Of a DNA stretch of 5,587 bases, positions 1-5,587 are shown in pieces. The notes below the pieces were generated by a model that worked only from the letters and a program-made list of their open reading frames with translations, searched no databases and was not told the DNA's origin. This stretch comes from Candidatus Aerophobota bacterium. Lineage in GTDB: Bacteria; Aerophobota; Aerophobia; Aerophobales; B3-G15. Every line of letters starts with the position of its first letter. The stretch's first letter is position 1. The translations under genes and the position numbers were made by a program. The stretch is taken from contig QMQA01000098.1 in assembly GCA_003648845.1 (NCBI GenBank), positions 1-5,587 on the forward strand. Direction: 5' to 3'.

Positions 1-1
1 G

Positions 2-937
2 CTTTATCTTACAAGCGCAGAAGATTATGGTGGGAAAAAACTTAGAAAAGTTTCTCCCTTTGTCCTTGAGACTCTGGATTTATCCCCGAGAGATATCTCC
101 ATTCACAGATGCTCTGCTCTGGAGATTATCCAGCGGAATGCTCCTTCTCGGGAAGAAAAAGCTTCTTATCGTAAAATACCGTCTGAGGAGGTTATTACTT
201 TATCTCACTTCCAGATAGACGATTATCTTACCTGTCCTTTAAAATACAAGTATATTCACATTCTTCGGGTACCCATCCTCCAGCATCATGCAGTAGTTTA
301 CGGTAAGGCTTTGCATGATGCTATTCAGAAATATTACCGTTATAAAATGCAGGGGAAAAAATTATCTCTGGAGGAGCTTATTGCCTGTTTTGAAAACTCC
401 TGGATAAATGAAGGTTTTATAAGTAGAGAGCATGAGGAAAAAAGACTTGAGGAGGGGAGGGCAACTCTTTGTGGATTTTACAGGCGGGCTGAAGAAGAAA
501 AGATTTTACCCACCTATATAGAGAAAGAATTTAATTTTGTCCTGGGTAAGGATCGAATAACAGGCCGCTGGGATAGGGTGGATATAGTGGGTGATAAAGT
601 CAGTATAATTGACTATAAATCATCTCAGATAAAGGATAAGAAAAAAGCAGATAAAAGAGCAAGGGAAAGTTTGCAACTTGCCATTTACGCTCTTGCCTAC
701 CAGAGAATTTTTGGAAAAATCCCCGATAGCGTGAAGTTGCATTTTCTGGAAACAGGTATTGTAGGAGAGACAAGACTGGACGAGAAAGCTCTTAAAATAA
801 CTATTGATAAAATAAAGCAGGCCTCCAAAGGAATAAGGGAAGGAATTTTTAATCCCCAGCCGTCTTATATTTCCTGTCGCTTCTGCCCTTACCAGAGCAT
901 ATGTCCTGACGAGGGGAGCAGGAGATATACTATATAA
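2..937 (+). CDS. UvrD/AddB-like helicase-nuclease, C-terminal part (5' end outside window)
   Basis: The reading frame is open from the left edge to TAA, giving 311 visible residues. The first residues (LYLTSAEDYGG) resemble the stretch that follows helicase motif VI in UvrD/PcrA-like SF1 helicases, so the motor domain lies outside the window. The visible part is a RecB-family PD-(D/E)XK nuclease: LSHFQIDDYLTCPLKYKY (about 68-85), a motif I histidine in GKALHDA (H105), motif II GRWDRVD (D191/D194), motif III IIDYKSS (D204, K206) and a motif IV-like QLAIYAL (Q225). C78 together with C292, C295 and C301 (C-x2-C-x5-C) matches the iron-sulfur 'staple' of AddB-type nucleases. By family, the protein unwinds and cuts DNA ends in recombinational repair. 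The TTG at 311 is not the start, because conserved sequence continues upstream of it. Whether it is a stand-alone UvrD-nuclease fusion or an AddB/AdnB-type subunit cannot be decided here. Confidence 0.88.
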   Translation, partial: LYLTSAEDYGGKKLRKVSPFVLETLDLSPRDISIHRCSALEIIQRNAPSREEKASYRKIPSEEVITLSHFQIDDYLTCPLKYKYIHILRVPILQHHAVVYGKALHDAIQKYYRYKMQGKKLSLEELIACFENSWINEGFISREHEEKRLEEGRATLCGFYRRAEEEKILPTYIEKEFNFVLGKDRITGRWDRVDIVGDKVSIIDYKSSQIKDKKKADKRARESLQLAIYALAYQRIFGKIPDSVKLHFLETGIVGETRLDEKALKITIDKIKQASKGIREGIFNPQPSYISCRFCPYQSICPDEGSRRYTI

Positions 938-939
938 AA

Positions 940-1647
940 ATGCAAACGAAAAATAGAATAATCTTAGCTCTGGATGTTAATGGTGAAAAGGAGGCACAAA
1001 AGTTAGTTTTTGATTTAAAAGAATGGGTGGGTTTTTTTAAAATAGGAATGAAACTTTTTTTCCGATATGGTCCGGAAATTGTGAATCTGGTGAAAGGAAT
1101 GGGAGGGAAGGTCTTTCTGGATGCTAAACTCCATGATATTCCTACTGTAGTGGAAGCTACGGTTAGAACTATTGGCAGGATGGATGTTAGTATGCTTACC
1201 ATTCATACTCTTGGCGGAATGGAAATGATGAGAAGATCCGTTCAGGCTGTAAAGGAGGAGAATCCTCAAACCAGGATATTAGGAGTTACCCTTCTTACAT
1301 CCCTGGATGAGAAATCTTTAAGGGGGGAGCTTGGAATAAAAGTAAATCCCCAGGAAGAGGTTCTTTTTTTAGCTCAAAGGGCAAAAGAAGCTGGGCTGGA
1401 TGGAGTTGTTTGTTCTGGAAAAGAGGTTAAACTTTTAAGAAAATCTCTGGGTCCAAGCTTTCTCCTGGTAGTTCCTGGAATTAGAATGGGTAAGGTAAAA
1501 GGGGATGAGCAGAAAAGAGTCTTAACTCCCGAGGAGGCCATCTGCCGGGGAGCTGATTACCTGGTGATAGGACGTCCCATCCTCCAGGCTTCTGATCCTG
1601 TTAAAGCAGTCCGGGAGATTGCAGAAAGAATAGTCAGGTTCTTATAA
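940..1647 (+). CDS. pyrF: Orotidine 5'-phosphate decarboxylase
   Basis: This cytoplasmic enzyme decarboxylates OMP to UMP, the last step of de novo pyrimidine synthesis. The 235-residue length is normal for the bacterial type 1 family (TIM barrel). Visible motifs are the first strand ILALDV (D12), K34 in FKIGMK, the catalytic DxKxxD motif DAKLHD (D61, K63, D66), the strand VVPGIRM (178-183) and the phosphate-binding GRPI (211-214, R212). The ATG lies 2 bases after the helicase-nuclease stop codon. The nearest purine-rich site (AGGAG at 920-924) is 15 bases upstream and lies inside the preceding gene, so translation is probably coupled to it. The start gives a normal N-terminus, 11 residues before the conserved Asp. 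No other pyr gene is present, so the gene sits apart from a pyrimidine operon, at least locally. Confidence 0.96.
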   Translation: MQTKNRIILALDVNGEKEAQKLVFDLKEWVGFFKIGMKLFFRYGPEIVNLVKGMGGKVFLDAKLHDIPTVVEATVRTIGRMDVSMLTIHTLGGMEMMRRSVQAVKEENPQTRILGVTLLTSLDEKSLRGELGIKVNPQEEVLFLAQRAKEAGLDGVVCSGKEVKLLRKSLGPSFLLVVPGIRMGKVKGDEQKRVLTPEEAICRGADYLVIGRPILQASDPVKAVREIAERIVRFL

Positions 1648-1656
1648 GGAGTATAA

Positions 1657-1662
1657 GAGGAG
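1657..1662 (+). promoter_or_regulatory. Shine-Dalgarno of the MscS-family gene
   Basis: GAGGAG lies 7 bases before the ATG at 1670 and supports that start. It falls in the 22-base gap after the pyrF stop, which is too short for an independent promoter, so read-through from pyrF is likely. Confidence 0.75.
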
Positions 1663-1669
1663 AATTAAT

Positions 1670-2719
1670 ATGGAGTTTTTGATAAGGTTGCCAGCTAACC
1701 CTTATTTTAAGGCTATCCTTATTTTTATGGTTTTTTTTGTGGGGGCAAGAGTTATTTATTATTTTCTCACCCACATTGCTATGAGGTGGGCAAAAAAGAC
1801 GCGCACCCAGCTTGATGATTTAATTCTTTCCAGAACAAAAGCTCCTGTATTTTATTTTATCATCCTTGCTGGAATAGCAACAGGCATCAATGTCATTCCT
1901 CTTTTAACCGGTTACAAGGTAGTTTTGCTGAAGATTATCGCTTCTATAATACTTGTTATTTCCTGTTACCTTGCTGCTCTTTTTCTTAATTTGTTTATTA
2001 AAGCCTGGTTAAGCAGAACCAAAGAGGTGATTGGTAAAAGCAGGCAGATGGACCTTGTAGCAGTAAGCAGAAAGATATTAAACCTGATCATTTTCATTTT
2101 ATTAATTATATTTATTTTGAGTCTATGGGGGGTTAGAGTGACTGCTCTTGTGGCCAGTCTGGGCATCGCGGGTATTGTTATTGGTCTTGCCCTGCAAACT
2201 ACACTTTCTAATGTATTTGGAGGAATAACACTCATTGCTGATAGATCTTTTAAAATTGGGGATTTCATTCAACTTGAAACAGGAGAGGCAGGAGAGATCA
2301 TCGATGTAGGTCTGAGGTCAACCCGTATAAAATCATTTGATGAAGGTAATGAAGTTATTATTCCTAATAACGTGTTGATGAATAGCAAGATTATTAATTA
2401 TGGACGACCCCAGGTTAACCTTAAAAGGAGAATAAAAATAGGAGTGGCTTACGGTTCAGATATTGGTAAGGTTAAAAAGGTTCTCCTTGATTGTGCTTAC
2501 AGGATAGATAAGATTTTAAAAAAGCCTCCACCAGAGGTTTATTTTATGGAGATGGCTGATTTTTCCCTCAATTTTCTCGTAGTTTTCTGGATTAGTAATT
2601 ATAAATACAGATTCATTGTCCAGGACAAATTTATCTCACTTGCCTACAAAGAATTGCAACGTCAGGGGATACAGATTCCTTTCCCCACCAGAACTGTGTA
2701 TATTGAAAAAAAGAAGTAG
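1670..2719 (+). CDS. MscS-family small-conductance mechanosensitive ion channel
   Basis: This inner-membrane channel family opens under membrane tension and lets solutes out during hypo-osmotic shock. The protein has 349 residues, longer than E. coli MscS (286). By eye there are about five hydrophobic segments: about 12-34, 58-79, 86-110, 136-153, and the pore-lining helix 157-188 containing ASLGIAGIVIGLALQ. The helix runs into the conserved NVFGGITLIADRSFKIGD (181-198). The beta domain follows with EIIDVGLRSTRIKSFDEG and VIIPNNVLMNSKIINY (229-244), then a C-terminal alpha/beta domain ending in GIQIPFPTRTVYI (333-345), a typical family ending. No extra sensor or cyclic-nucleotide domain is seen. 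The two additional N-terminal membrane segments resemble YnaI/YbdG-type members rather than minimal MscS, but the subfamily assignment is only tentative. The stop codon is TAG. Confidence 0.93.
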   Translation: MEFLIRLPANPYFKAILIFMVFFVGARVIYYFLTHIAMRWAKKTRTQLDDLILSRTKAPVFYFIILAGIATGINVIPLLTGYKVVLLKIIASIILVISCYLAALFLNLFIKAWLSRTKEVIGKSRQMDLVAVSRKILNLIIFILLIIFILSLWGVRVTALVASLGIAGIVIGLALQTTLSNVFGGITLIADRSFKIGDFIQLETGEAGEIIDVGLRSTRIKSFDEGNEVIIPNNVLMNSKIINYGRPQVNLKRRIKIGVAYGSDIGKVKKVLLDCAYRIDKILKKPPPEVYFMEMADFSLNFLVVFWISNYKYRFIVQDKFISLAYKELQRQGIQIPFPTRTVYIEKKK

Positions 2720-2748
2720 AATGGCTATCTGATAAAAATTCAATATAC
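2698..2748. repeat. 10-bp perfect inverted repeat at the convergent gene junction
   Basis: GTATATTGAA (2698-2707) and TTCAATATAC (2739-2748) are exact reverse complements separated by 31 bases. They bracket the mscS stop codon and the gap before the convergent ribD end. The stem has only two G-C pairs and the loop is long; no T-run follows on the plus strand. It might act as a weak bidirectional terminator or mRNA 3'-end structure, but it is not a canonical intrinsic terminator. Confidence 0.35.
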
Positions 2749-2749
2749 C

Positions 2750-3832
2750 TTAAAAGTATCCTTCTACTAAGATATCCTCGCCCACTCTTTGTATTTTCTC
2801 TATCTTTATTTTTGGTGTATGATTGAGGTAGCCAAATCCCTTTCCCTCTACCCAGGTTGGTGCATCTTTTCCTCCAATTATACGGGGGGATAAAAAAAGA
2901 AATATTTTATCCACCAGATTTTCCTGGATAAAGGATGCTATGATTTCTCCTCCCCCTTCTACAAGCAAAGTCGCAATTTCCTGTCTCCCCAGCTCCTGGA
3001 GAACTTTTTTCAGGTTAACCCTCTCTCTTTCATTCTCCAGAACTTTCACCTTTACACCTTTTTGCTTTAGGGTTTTAATTTTCCCTTCATCAACCTGAGA
3101 GGAGGTAAAGATAAAAGTTGGATACCGGCTCTGGTTTTCGAGTATTTTTGCCCTTACAGGAACTCTGAGATGTGTATCCAGAATAACACGACAAAATCTC
3201 TCTTTGGGTTTTGAAGGTAAAAGTTCGGGATCATCCTGGATTACGGTATTTATCCCCACTAAAATAGCATCCATTTTATCTCTCAATTTTTTCCCCAGTT
3301 TTCGTGATTTTTCTCCTGTTATCCATTTTGACTCACCCCTGAATGTTGCTATTTTCCCATCAAGACTTGCTGCAGCTTTGATAACAACGTAAGGTATTTT
3401 TTCTCTGATAAACTTAAAAAAAGCCTCGTTAATTTTTTCTGCCTCTTTTTGACATATACCAACCTCCACGTCCACACCGGCTTTTTTTAATATCTCAGCT
3501 CCCTTCCCATTGTTCAGTGGATTGGGATCTAAAGTTGCCATCACAACTTTTTTGATGCCTGCTTTAATTATCGCCTCGGTACAGGGAGGTGTTTTACCAA
3601 AATGGCAGCAAGGTTCAAGACTCACAAAGAGAGTACCTCCTTTTGCTTTTTCTCCAGCATTTTTTATAGCTTCCACTTCAGCGTGAGGTCCCCCGAAATA
3701 CCTGTGGTATCCTTTTCCCACTACCTGTTCATCTTTGATCAGAACTGCTCCCACCATTGGATTGGGAGAAACTTTTCCTTCCCCCTTTCTGGCCAGAGAT
3801 ATAGCCATCCTCATCCAGTTTTCCTTTTGCAC
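2750..3832 (-). CDS. ribD: Bifunctional riboflavin biosynthesis deaminase/reductase RibD
   Basis: The enzyme deaminates 2,5-diamino-6-ribosylamino-4(3H)-pyrimidinone 5'-phosphate and then reduces the ribosyl side chain with NADPH, in the cytoplasm. The 360-residue length is normal for the two-domain protein. The N-terminal deaminase (about 1-145) has SPNPMVGAV, the zinc ligands H50 in HAE (E52 is the proton shuttle) and C75/C84 in EPCCHFGKTPPC, at the same numbering as in E. coli RibD. The C-terminal DHFR-like reductase (about 147-360) has KAAASLDGK (152-160), SKWITG, DAILVGINTVIQDDP (188-202), VILDT and LLVEGGGE (289-296). The start is GTG, chosen because CAGGAG lies 6 bases upstream and the N-terminus MQKENWM aligns with other RibDs; an ATG lies six codons inside. 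It is downstream of asd with a 70-base gap. No ribE, ribBA or ribH is nearby. Confidence 0.96.
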   Translation of the reverse strand: MQKENWMRMAISLARKGEGKVSPNPMVGAVLIKDEQVVGKGYHRYFGGPHAEVEAIKNAGEKAKGGTLFVSLEPCCHFGKTPPCTEAIIKAGIKKVVMATLDPNPLNNGKGAEILKKAGVDVEVGICQKEAEKINEAFFKFIREKIPYVVIKAAASLDGKIATFRGESKWITGEKSRKLGKKLRDKMDAILVGINTVIQDDPELLPSKPKERFCRVILDTHLRVPVRAKILENQSRYPTFIFTSSQVDEGKIKTLKQKGVKVKVLENERERVNLKKVLQELGRQEIATLLVEGGGEIIASFIQENLVDKIFLFLSPRIIGGKDAPTWVEGKGFGYLNHTPKIKIEKIQRVGEDILVEGYF

Positions 3833-3838
3833 CTTATG

Positions 3839-3844
3839 CTCCTG
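3839..3844 (-). promoter_or_regulatory. Shine-Dalgarno deciding the GTG start of ribD
   Basis: CAGGAG on the minus strand lies 6 bases before the GTG at 3832-3830. It favours GTG over the ATG six codons downstream, for which no comparable site is seen. Confidence 0.7.
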
Positions 3845-3902
3845 ATGTTATAACTGACGATATCTTTGCAAGATTGTTTATTCTGCCTTTAGGGAAGCAA
3901 AG

Positions 3903-4919
3903 CTAAACCAGTCCTTTTTCAACAAGTAGCTCCGCAATCTGGATGGTGTTTAAAGCAGCTCCTTTACGTAAATTGTCGGCCACAATCCACATATTTATAC
4001 TGTTTGGTGCAGATTCATCTTTTCTTATTCTTCCCACAAAAACCTCATCTTTTCCTTGAGCATTAATGGGGAGGGGATAAATATTATTCTCAGGCTCATC
4101 TTCTACTATTACTCCTGGAGAATTTGAGAGAATTTCCCTTACTTCTTCTACGGATAAGACCTTTTCTGTTTCTAAAGTTACAGTTTCAGAATGAGATACA
4201 AATACCGGAACCCTCACGCAGGTAGCGGTGACAGCAATGGATGGGTCTCCCATTATTTTTCGCGTTTCATTAACCAGCTTCATCTCTTCCTCAGTATAAC
4301 CTGAAGGAAGAAAACTTCCAATATGAGGAATAAGATTAAAGGCAATTTGATGAGGGTAAACTTCCCTGGTAAGGGTTTTTCCCTTTAAATAATTCTCTGT
4401 TTGTTTTTTAAGTTCCCCAATTGCCTCTTTTCCAGTTCCAGAGACCGACTGGAAGGTAGATATTACCATACGTTTTATTCTGGCTTTTTTGTGAAGAGGG
4501 TTTACCGCAACCACCAGTTGAATAGTTGAGCAATTAGGGTTGGCTATAATACCTTTGTGTTTTTCAACAGCATGAGGATTTACTTCCGGGACTATAAGGG
4601 GAACATCTTCATCCATCCGGAAAGCACTACTATTATCAATTACCACTGCTTTTTCTCTGGCAAAAAGAGGAGAGAATTGTCTGGATATGGAAGCACCTGC
4701 AGAGAATAAGGCTATATCGATATTTTTAAAAGAAGATGAAGCAAGGTTTTCTACCTTGATTTTTTCTCCCTTAAAATCTAATTTTTTTCCTTTGGATTTT
4801 TCCGAGGCAAAGGCTCTCAGGTTTTTAATCGGGAAATTTCTCTGATCAAGAATCCTGAACATTTCTTTTCCAACTGCACCTGTTGCTCCTACCACAGCCA
4901 AGTTATAAGCGCTGCTCAT
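3903..4919 (-). CDS. asd: Aspartate-semialdehyde dehydrogenase
   Basis: This enzyme reduces L-4-aspartyl phosphate to L-aspartate 4-semialdehyde with NADPH, the branch-point precursor for lysine/diaminopimelate, threonine and methionine. The 338 residues match the shorter bacterial ASADH group. The N-terminal Rossmann motif is VVGATGAVGKEM (9-20), followed by SAGASISRQF (73-82), VIDNSSAFRMD and LIVPEVNPHA (108-117). The catalytic cysteine is C130 in NPNCSTIQ. FQSVSGTGKEA supplies the active-site glutamine (Q157). R236 and H243 in RVPVFVSH have the same spacing as the E. coli Arg267/His274 pair. The C-terminus NMWIVADNLRKGAALNTIQIAE (309-330) is typical of the family. The ATG overlaps the end of the upstream aspartokinase regulatory gene by 17 bases and has a GAGGAG site 4 bases upstream. 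This indicates translational coupling and co-expression with the enzyme that makes its substrate. The stop is TAG. Confidence 0.97.
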   Translation of the reverse strand: MSSAYNLAVVGATGAVGKEMFRILDQRNFPIKNLRAFASEKSKGKKLDFKGEKIKVENLASSSFKNIDIALFSAGASISRQFSPLFAREKAVVIDNSSAFRMDEDVPLIVPEVNPHAVEKHKGIIANPNCSTIQLVVAVNPLHKKARIKRMVISTFQSVSGTGKEAIGELKKQTENYLKGKTLTREVYPHQIAFNLIPHIGSFLPSGYTEEEMKLVNETRKIMGDPSIAVTATCVRVPVFVSHSETVTLETEKVLSVEEVREILSNSPGVIVEDEPENNIYPLPINAQGKDEVFVGRIRKDESAPNSINMWIVADNLRKGAALNTIQIAELLVEKGLV

Positions 4920-5442
4920 TTTTCTCCTCTCTTTTTTCTCTATCTAGTTCAAAAGCCTGGTGGATAACCTTTACCGCTCTTTTTCCATCCTTTTTCTTTA
5001 CCGCACAGGAAATTTTTATCTCCGAGGTGGATATCATATCTATATTTATTCCAGCCTTACCCAGTGCGGTGAACATTTTAGCAGCTACACCGGGATGAGA
5101 TTGCATTCCAGCTCCCACTATGGATACTTTTGCCATATCAGAATCATAGGTTATCTCATCTACCGGGAGGTGTGATTTTATACTTTCCATTACCTTTTTT
5201 ACCTCAGGCAGGTCTTTTTCTTCAACCGTAAAAGAGATGGTATTTTTTTCCTCCTGTGGACTGCTTTGAATAATCATATCCACATTAATATTTTTTTCGG
5301 CTAACTTGCCAAAGATAAATCCAGCAACACCGGGCTTATCTGGTACCCCTCGCACAGTTATCTTTGCCTCCTGTTCATTTAAAGCTATCCCGGTTACCAC
5401 AAATCCTTCCAGCGGTTCCTCCTTAATTTCACCTTTTAGCAT
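4903..5442 (-). CDS. Stand-alone aspartokinase regulatory (beta) subunit with two ACT domains
   Basis: These 179 residues match only the C-terminal regulatory half of a lysine/threonine-sensitive aspartokinase; there is no kinase domain. VVTGIALNEQEAKITVRG (15-32) leads into ACT1 (about 26-91, VPDKPGVAGFIFGKLAEKN with NVDMIIQS). ACT2 (about 103-168) has VSIVGAGMQSHPGVA (106-120) and NIDMISTSEIKISC (133-146), the segments that bind the feedback amino acid in known aspartokinases. A charged tail follows. The ATG has GAGGAG 4 bases upstream, and the product starts where the beta subunits of the Bacillus and Corynebacterium aspartokinases start. There, beta arises from an internal start; here, the upstream frame is closed by a TAG at 5526-5524. 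It presumably pairs with the separate catalytic subunit to confer feedback control. Its overlap with asd supports the aspartate-pathway role. Pairing and effector identity (Lys, Thr or both) are inference. Confidence 0.9.
   Translation of the reverse strand: MLKGEIKEEPLEGFVVTGIALNEQEAKITVRGVPDKPGVAGFIFGKLAEKNINVDMIIQSSPQEEKNTISFTVEEKDLPEVKKVMESIKSHLPVDEITYDSDMAKVSIVGAGMQSHPGVAAKMFTALGKAGINIDMISTSEIKISCAVKKKDGKRAVKVIHQAFELDREKREEKNEQRL
4924..4929 (-). promoter_or_regulatory. Shine-Dalgarno of asd, inside the upstream gene
   Basis: GAGGAG followed by AAAA and ATG lies within the 3' end of the upstream ORF. The AGAGGAGAAAAATG-type context is the same as that of the upstream ACT-domain gene, suggesting similar initiation strength for the two. 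Confidence 0.75.
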
Positions 5443-5446
5443 TTTT

Positions 5447-5452
5447 CTCCTC
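5447..5452 (-). promoter_or_regulatory. Shine-Dalgarno of the ACT-domain (beta) aspartokinase gene
   Basis: GAGGAG lies 4 bases before the ATG at 5442-5440, in an A-rich leader. A site this strong at this point argues that the ORF is a translated gene and not just the broken 3' half of a larger one. Confidence 0.75.
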
Positions 5453-5480
5453 TTTTTAATTAAATTTAAATTTTCTTCAA

Positions 5481-5510
5481 ATATTAGAGCATGGCTTGGC
5501 CAGCTGACAA
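5481..5510 (-). promoter_or_regulatory. Candidate promoter for the beta-asd-ribD unit
   Basis: On the minus strand, TTGTCA (5510-5505, one mismatch to TTGACA) is followed after 18 bases by TAATAT (5486-5481, 4 of 6 to TATAAT). It would start transcription near 5474 and leave a leader of about 30 bases ahead of the ACT-domain gene. Such matches are common by chance in AT-rich DNA, so the call is tentative. If real, the regulatory subunit could be made independently of the catalytic one. Confidence 0.27.
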
Positions 5511-5530
5511 CTACGTAAGGCAGCTAACAA
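5498..5530. repeat. Imperfect direct repeat in the spacer of the split aspartokinase
   Basis: On the plus strand, GGCCAGCTGACAA (5498-5510) and GGCAGCTAACAA (5519-5530) match except for one extra base and one substitution. One copy holds the TAG stop of the catalytic ORF and the other holds the -35-like hexamer. It may be a remnant of a small duplication that created the split, or chance. Confidence 0.35.
5499..5528 (-). other. Possible hairpin overlapping the catalytic-subunit stop codon
   Basis: In the minus-strand RNA, GUUAGCUG (5528-5521, containing the UAG) can pair with CAGCUGGC (5506-5499) across a 14-base loop. The stem has 8 pairs, including two G-U. No U-run follows, so it is not a classical terminator. 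It could slow ribosomes or mark an mRNA processing site, but short stems like this also arise by chance. Confidence 0.25.
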
Positions 5531-5587
5531 ATTAATGTTCCCTCCCTATCGGTAAAACTTGAGCGGATGTGCAGAGGAACTTTAAAC
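5524..5587 (-). CDS. Aspartokinase catalytic subunit, last 20 codons (rest outside window)
   Basis: The minus-strand frame from the right edge reads VPLHIRSSFTDREGTLIC followed by TAG at 5526-5524. This matches the conserved end of the aspartokinase kinase domain; the Corynebacterium glutamicum enzyme has VPLRVRSSYSNDPGTLI at this point, recalled from memory. In fused aspartokinases this segment runs on through a short linker of about a dozen residues into the ACT domains. Here it stops, and the ACT domains follow as a separate gene in the same frame after 81 bases. Aspartokinase phosphorylates aspartate with ATP, feeding Asd. Only the tail is visible, so whether the kinase domain is intact, and its proper gene name (lysC/ask), cannot be checked here. 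Confidence 0.82.
   Translation of the reverse strand, partial: FKVPLHIRSSFTDREGTLIC

Noticed and set aside
27..218. Plus-strand ORF of 63 codons at the left edge
   Set aside because: It lies in another frame of the helicase-nuclease gene, whose frame encodes conserved family sequence here.
311..313. TTG as start codon of a small stand-alone nuclease
   Set aside because: The frame is open to the left edge and encodes the conserved LSHFQIDDYLTCPLKYKY segment with the first Fe-S cysteine; there is no Shine-Dalgarno before the TTG.
930..1269. Two minus-strand ORFs opposite pyrF
   Set aside because: They are antisense shadows of a clear pyrF with all catalytic residues, and their products resemble no family I know.
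1966..2268. Minus-strand ORF opposite the MscS-family gene
   Set aside because: It is the antisense of the conserved pore region; the low-complexity product is explained by the hydrophobic codons on the other strand.
3602..3853. Plus-strand ORF opposite the 5' end of ribD
   Set aside because: It is antisense to the zinc-binding deaminase domain and has no recognisable product.
3833..3902. Promoter or FMN riboswitch in the asd-ribD gap
   Set aside because: Seventy bases is too short for an FMN riboswitch, and I see no convincing -35/-10 pair at proper spacing; only the Shine-Dalgarno is supported.
4883..5518. Plus-strand ORFs opposite the asd start and the ACT-domain gene
   Set aside because: They are shadows of conserved minus-strand ACT and Asd coding sequence, with no ribosome-binding site of note.
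5443..5587. Lysine riboswitch ahead of the ACT-domain gene
   Set aside because: The upstream sequence is the coding tail of the kinase domain plus an 81-base spacer, far too short for a lysine riboswitch. One could lie beyond the right edge.

Overview
The window is compact, gene-dense bacterial chromosome with fairly low GC. All the genes are housekeeping or metabolic. I see no RNA gene, CRISPR array, transposon or phage gene. Proteins rich in Lys, Glu and Ile, and strong purine-rich ribosome-binding sites of the GAGGAG type, fit an AT-rich, possibly anaerobic or thermophilic, deep-branching or uncultured bacterium. That placement is inference; no marker gene here fixes the phylum.

Left half, plus strand: (i) the 3' end of a large UvrD/PcrA-like or AddB-like helicase-nuclease, entering from the left edge and showing its C-terminal PD-(D/E)XK nuclease with four cysteines for an iron-sulfur cluster; (ii) pyrF (OMP decarboxylase) 2 bases later; (iii) an MscS-family mechanosensitive channel 22 bases after that. 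The tight spacing suggests one transcription unit. Right half, minus strand, read from the right edge inward: the last codons of an aspartokinase catalytic domain, an 81-base spacer, a separate ORF holding only the two aspartokinase ACT domains, asd overlapping it by 17 bases, then ribD after a 70-base gap. The two units converge at about 2720-2749.

Functionally, the minus-strand unit carries the first two steps from aspartate to lysine, threonine, methionine and diaminopimelate (aspartokinase, aspartate-semialdehyde dehydrogenase), plus the deaminase/reductase of riboflavin synthesis. The plus-strand unit combines DNA repair/recombination, the last step of UMP synthesis and osmotic protection, with no single pathway in common.

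The most notable observation is that aspartokinase is split. Its catalytic part ends at an in-frame TAG right after the conserved end of the kinase domain. The ACT part restarts 81 bases later, in the same frame, with its own Shine-Dalgarno and ATG. This looks like a two-cistron version of the alpha/beta aspartokinases known from Bacillus and Corynebacterium, where beta comes from an internal start inside the alpha gene. Nothing in the window clearly amounts to a wholly new system. No stretch of 300 bases lacks a gene; the longest noncoding stretch is the 81-base spacer.
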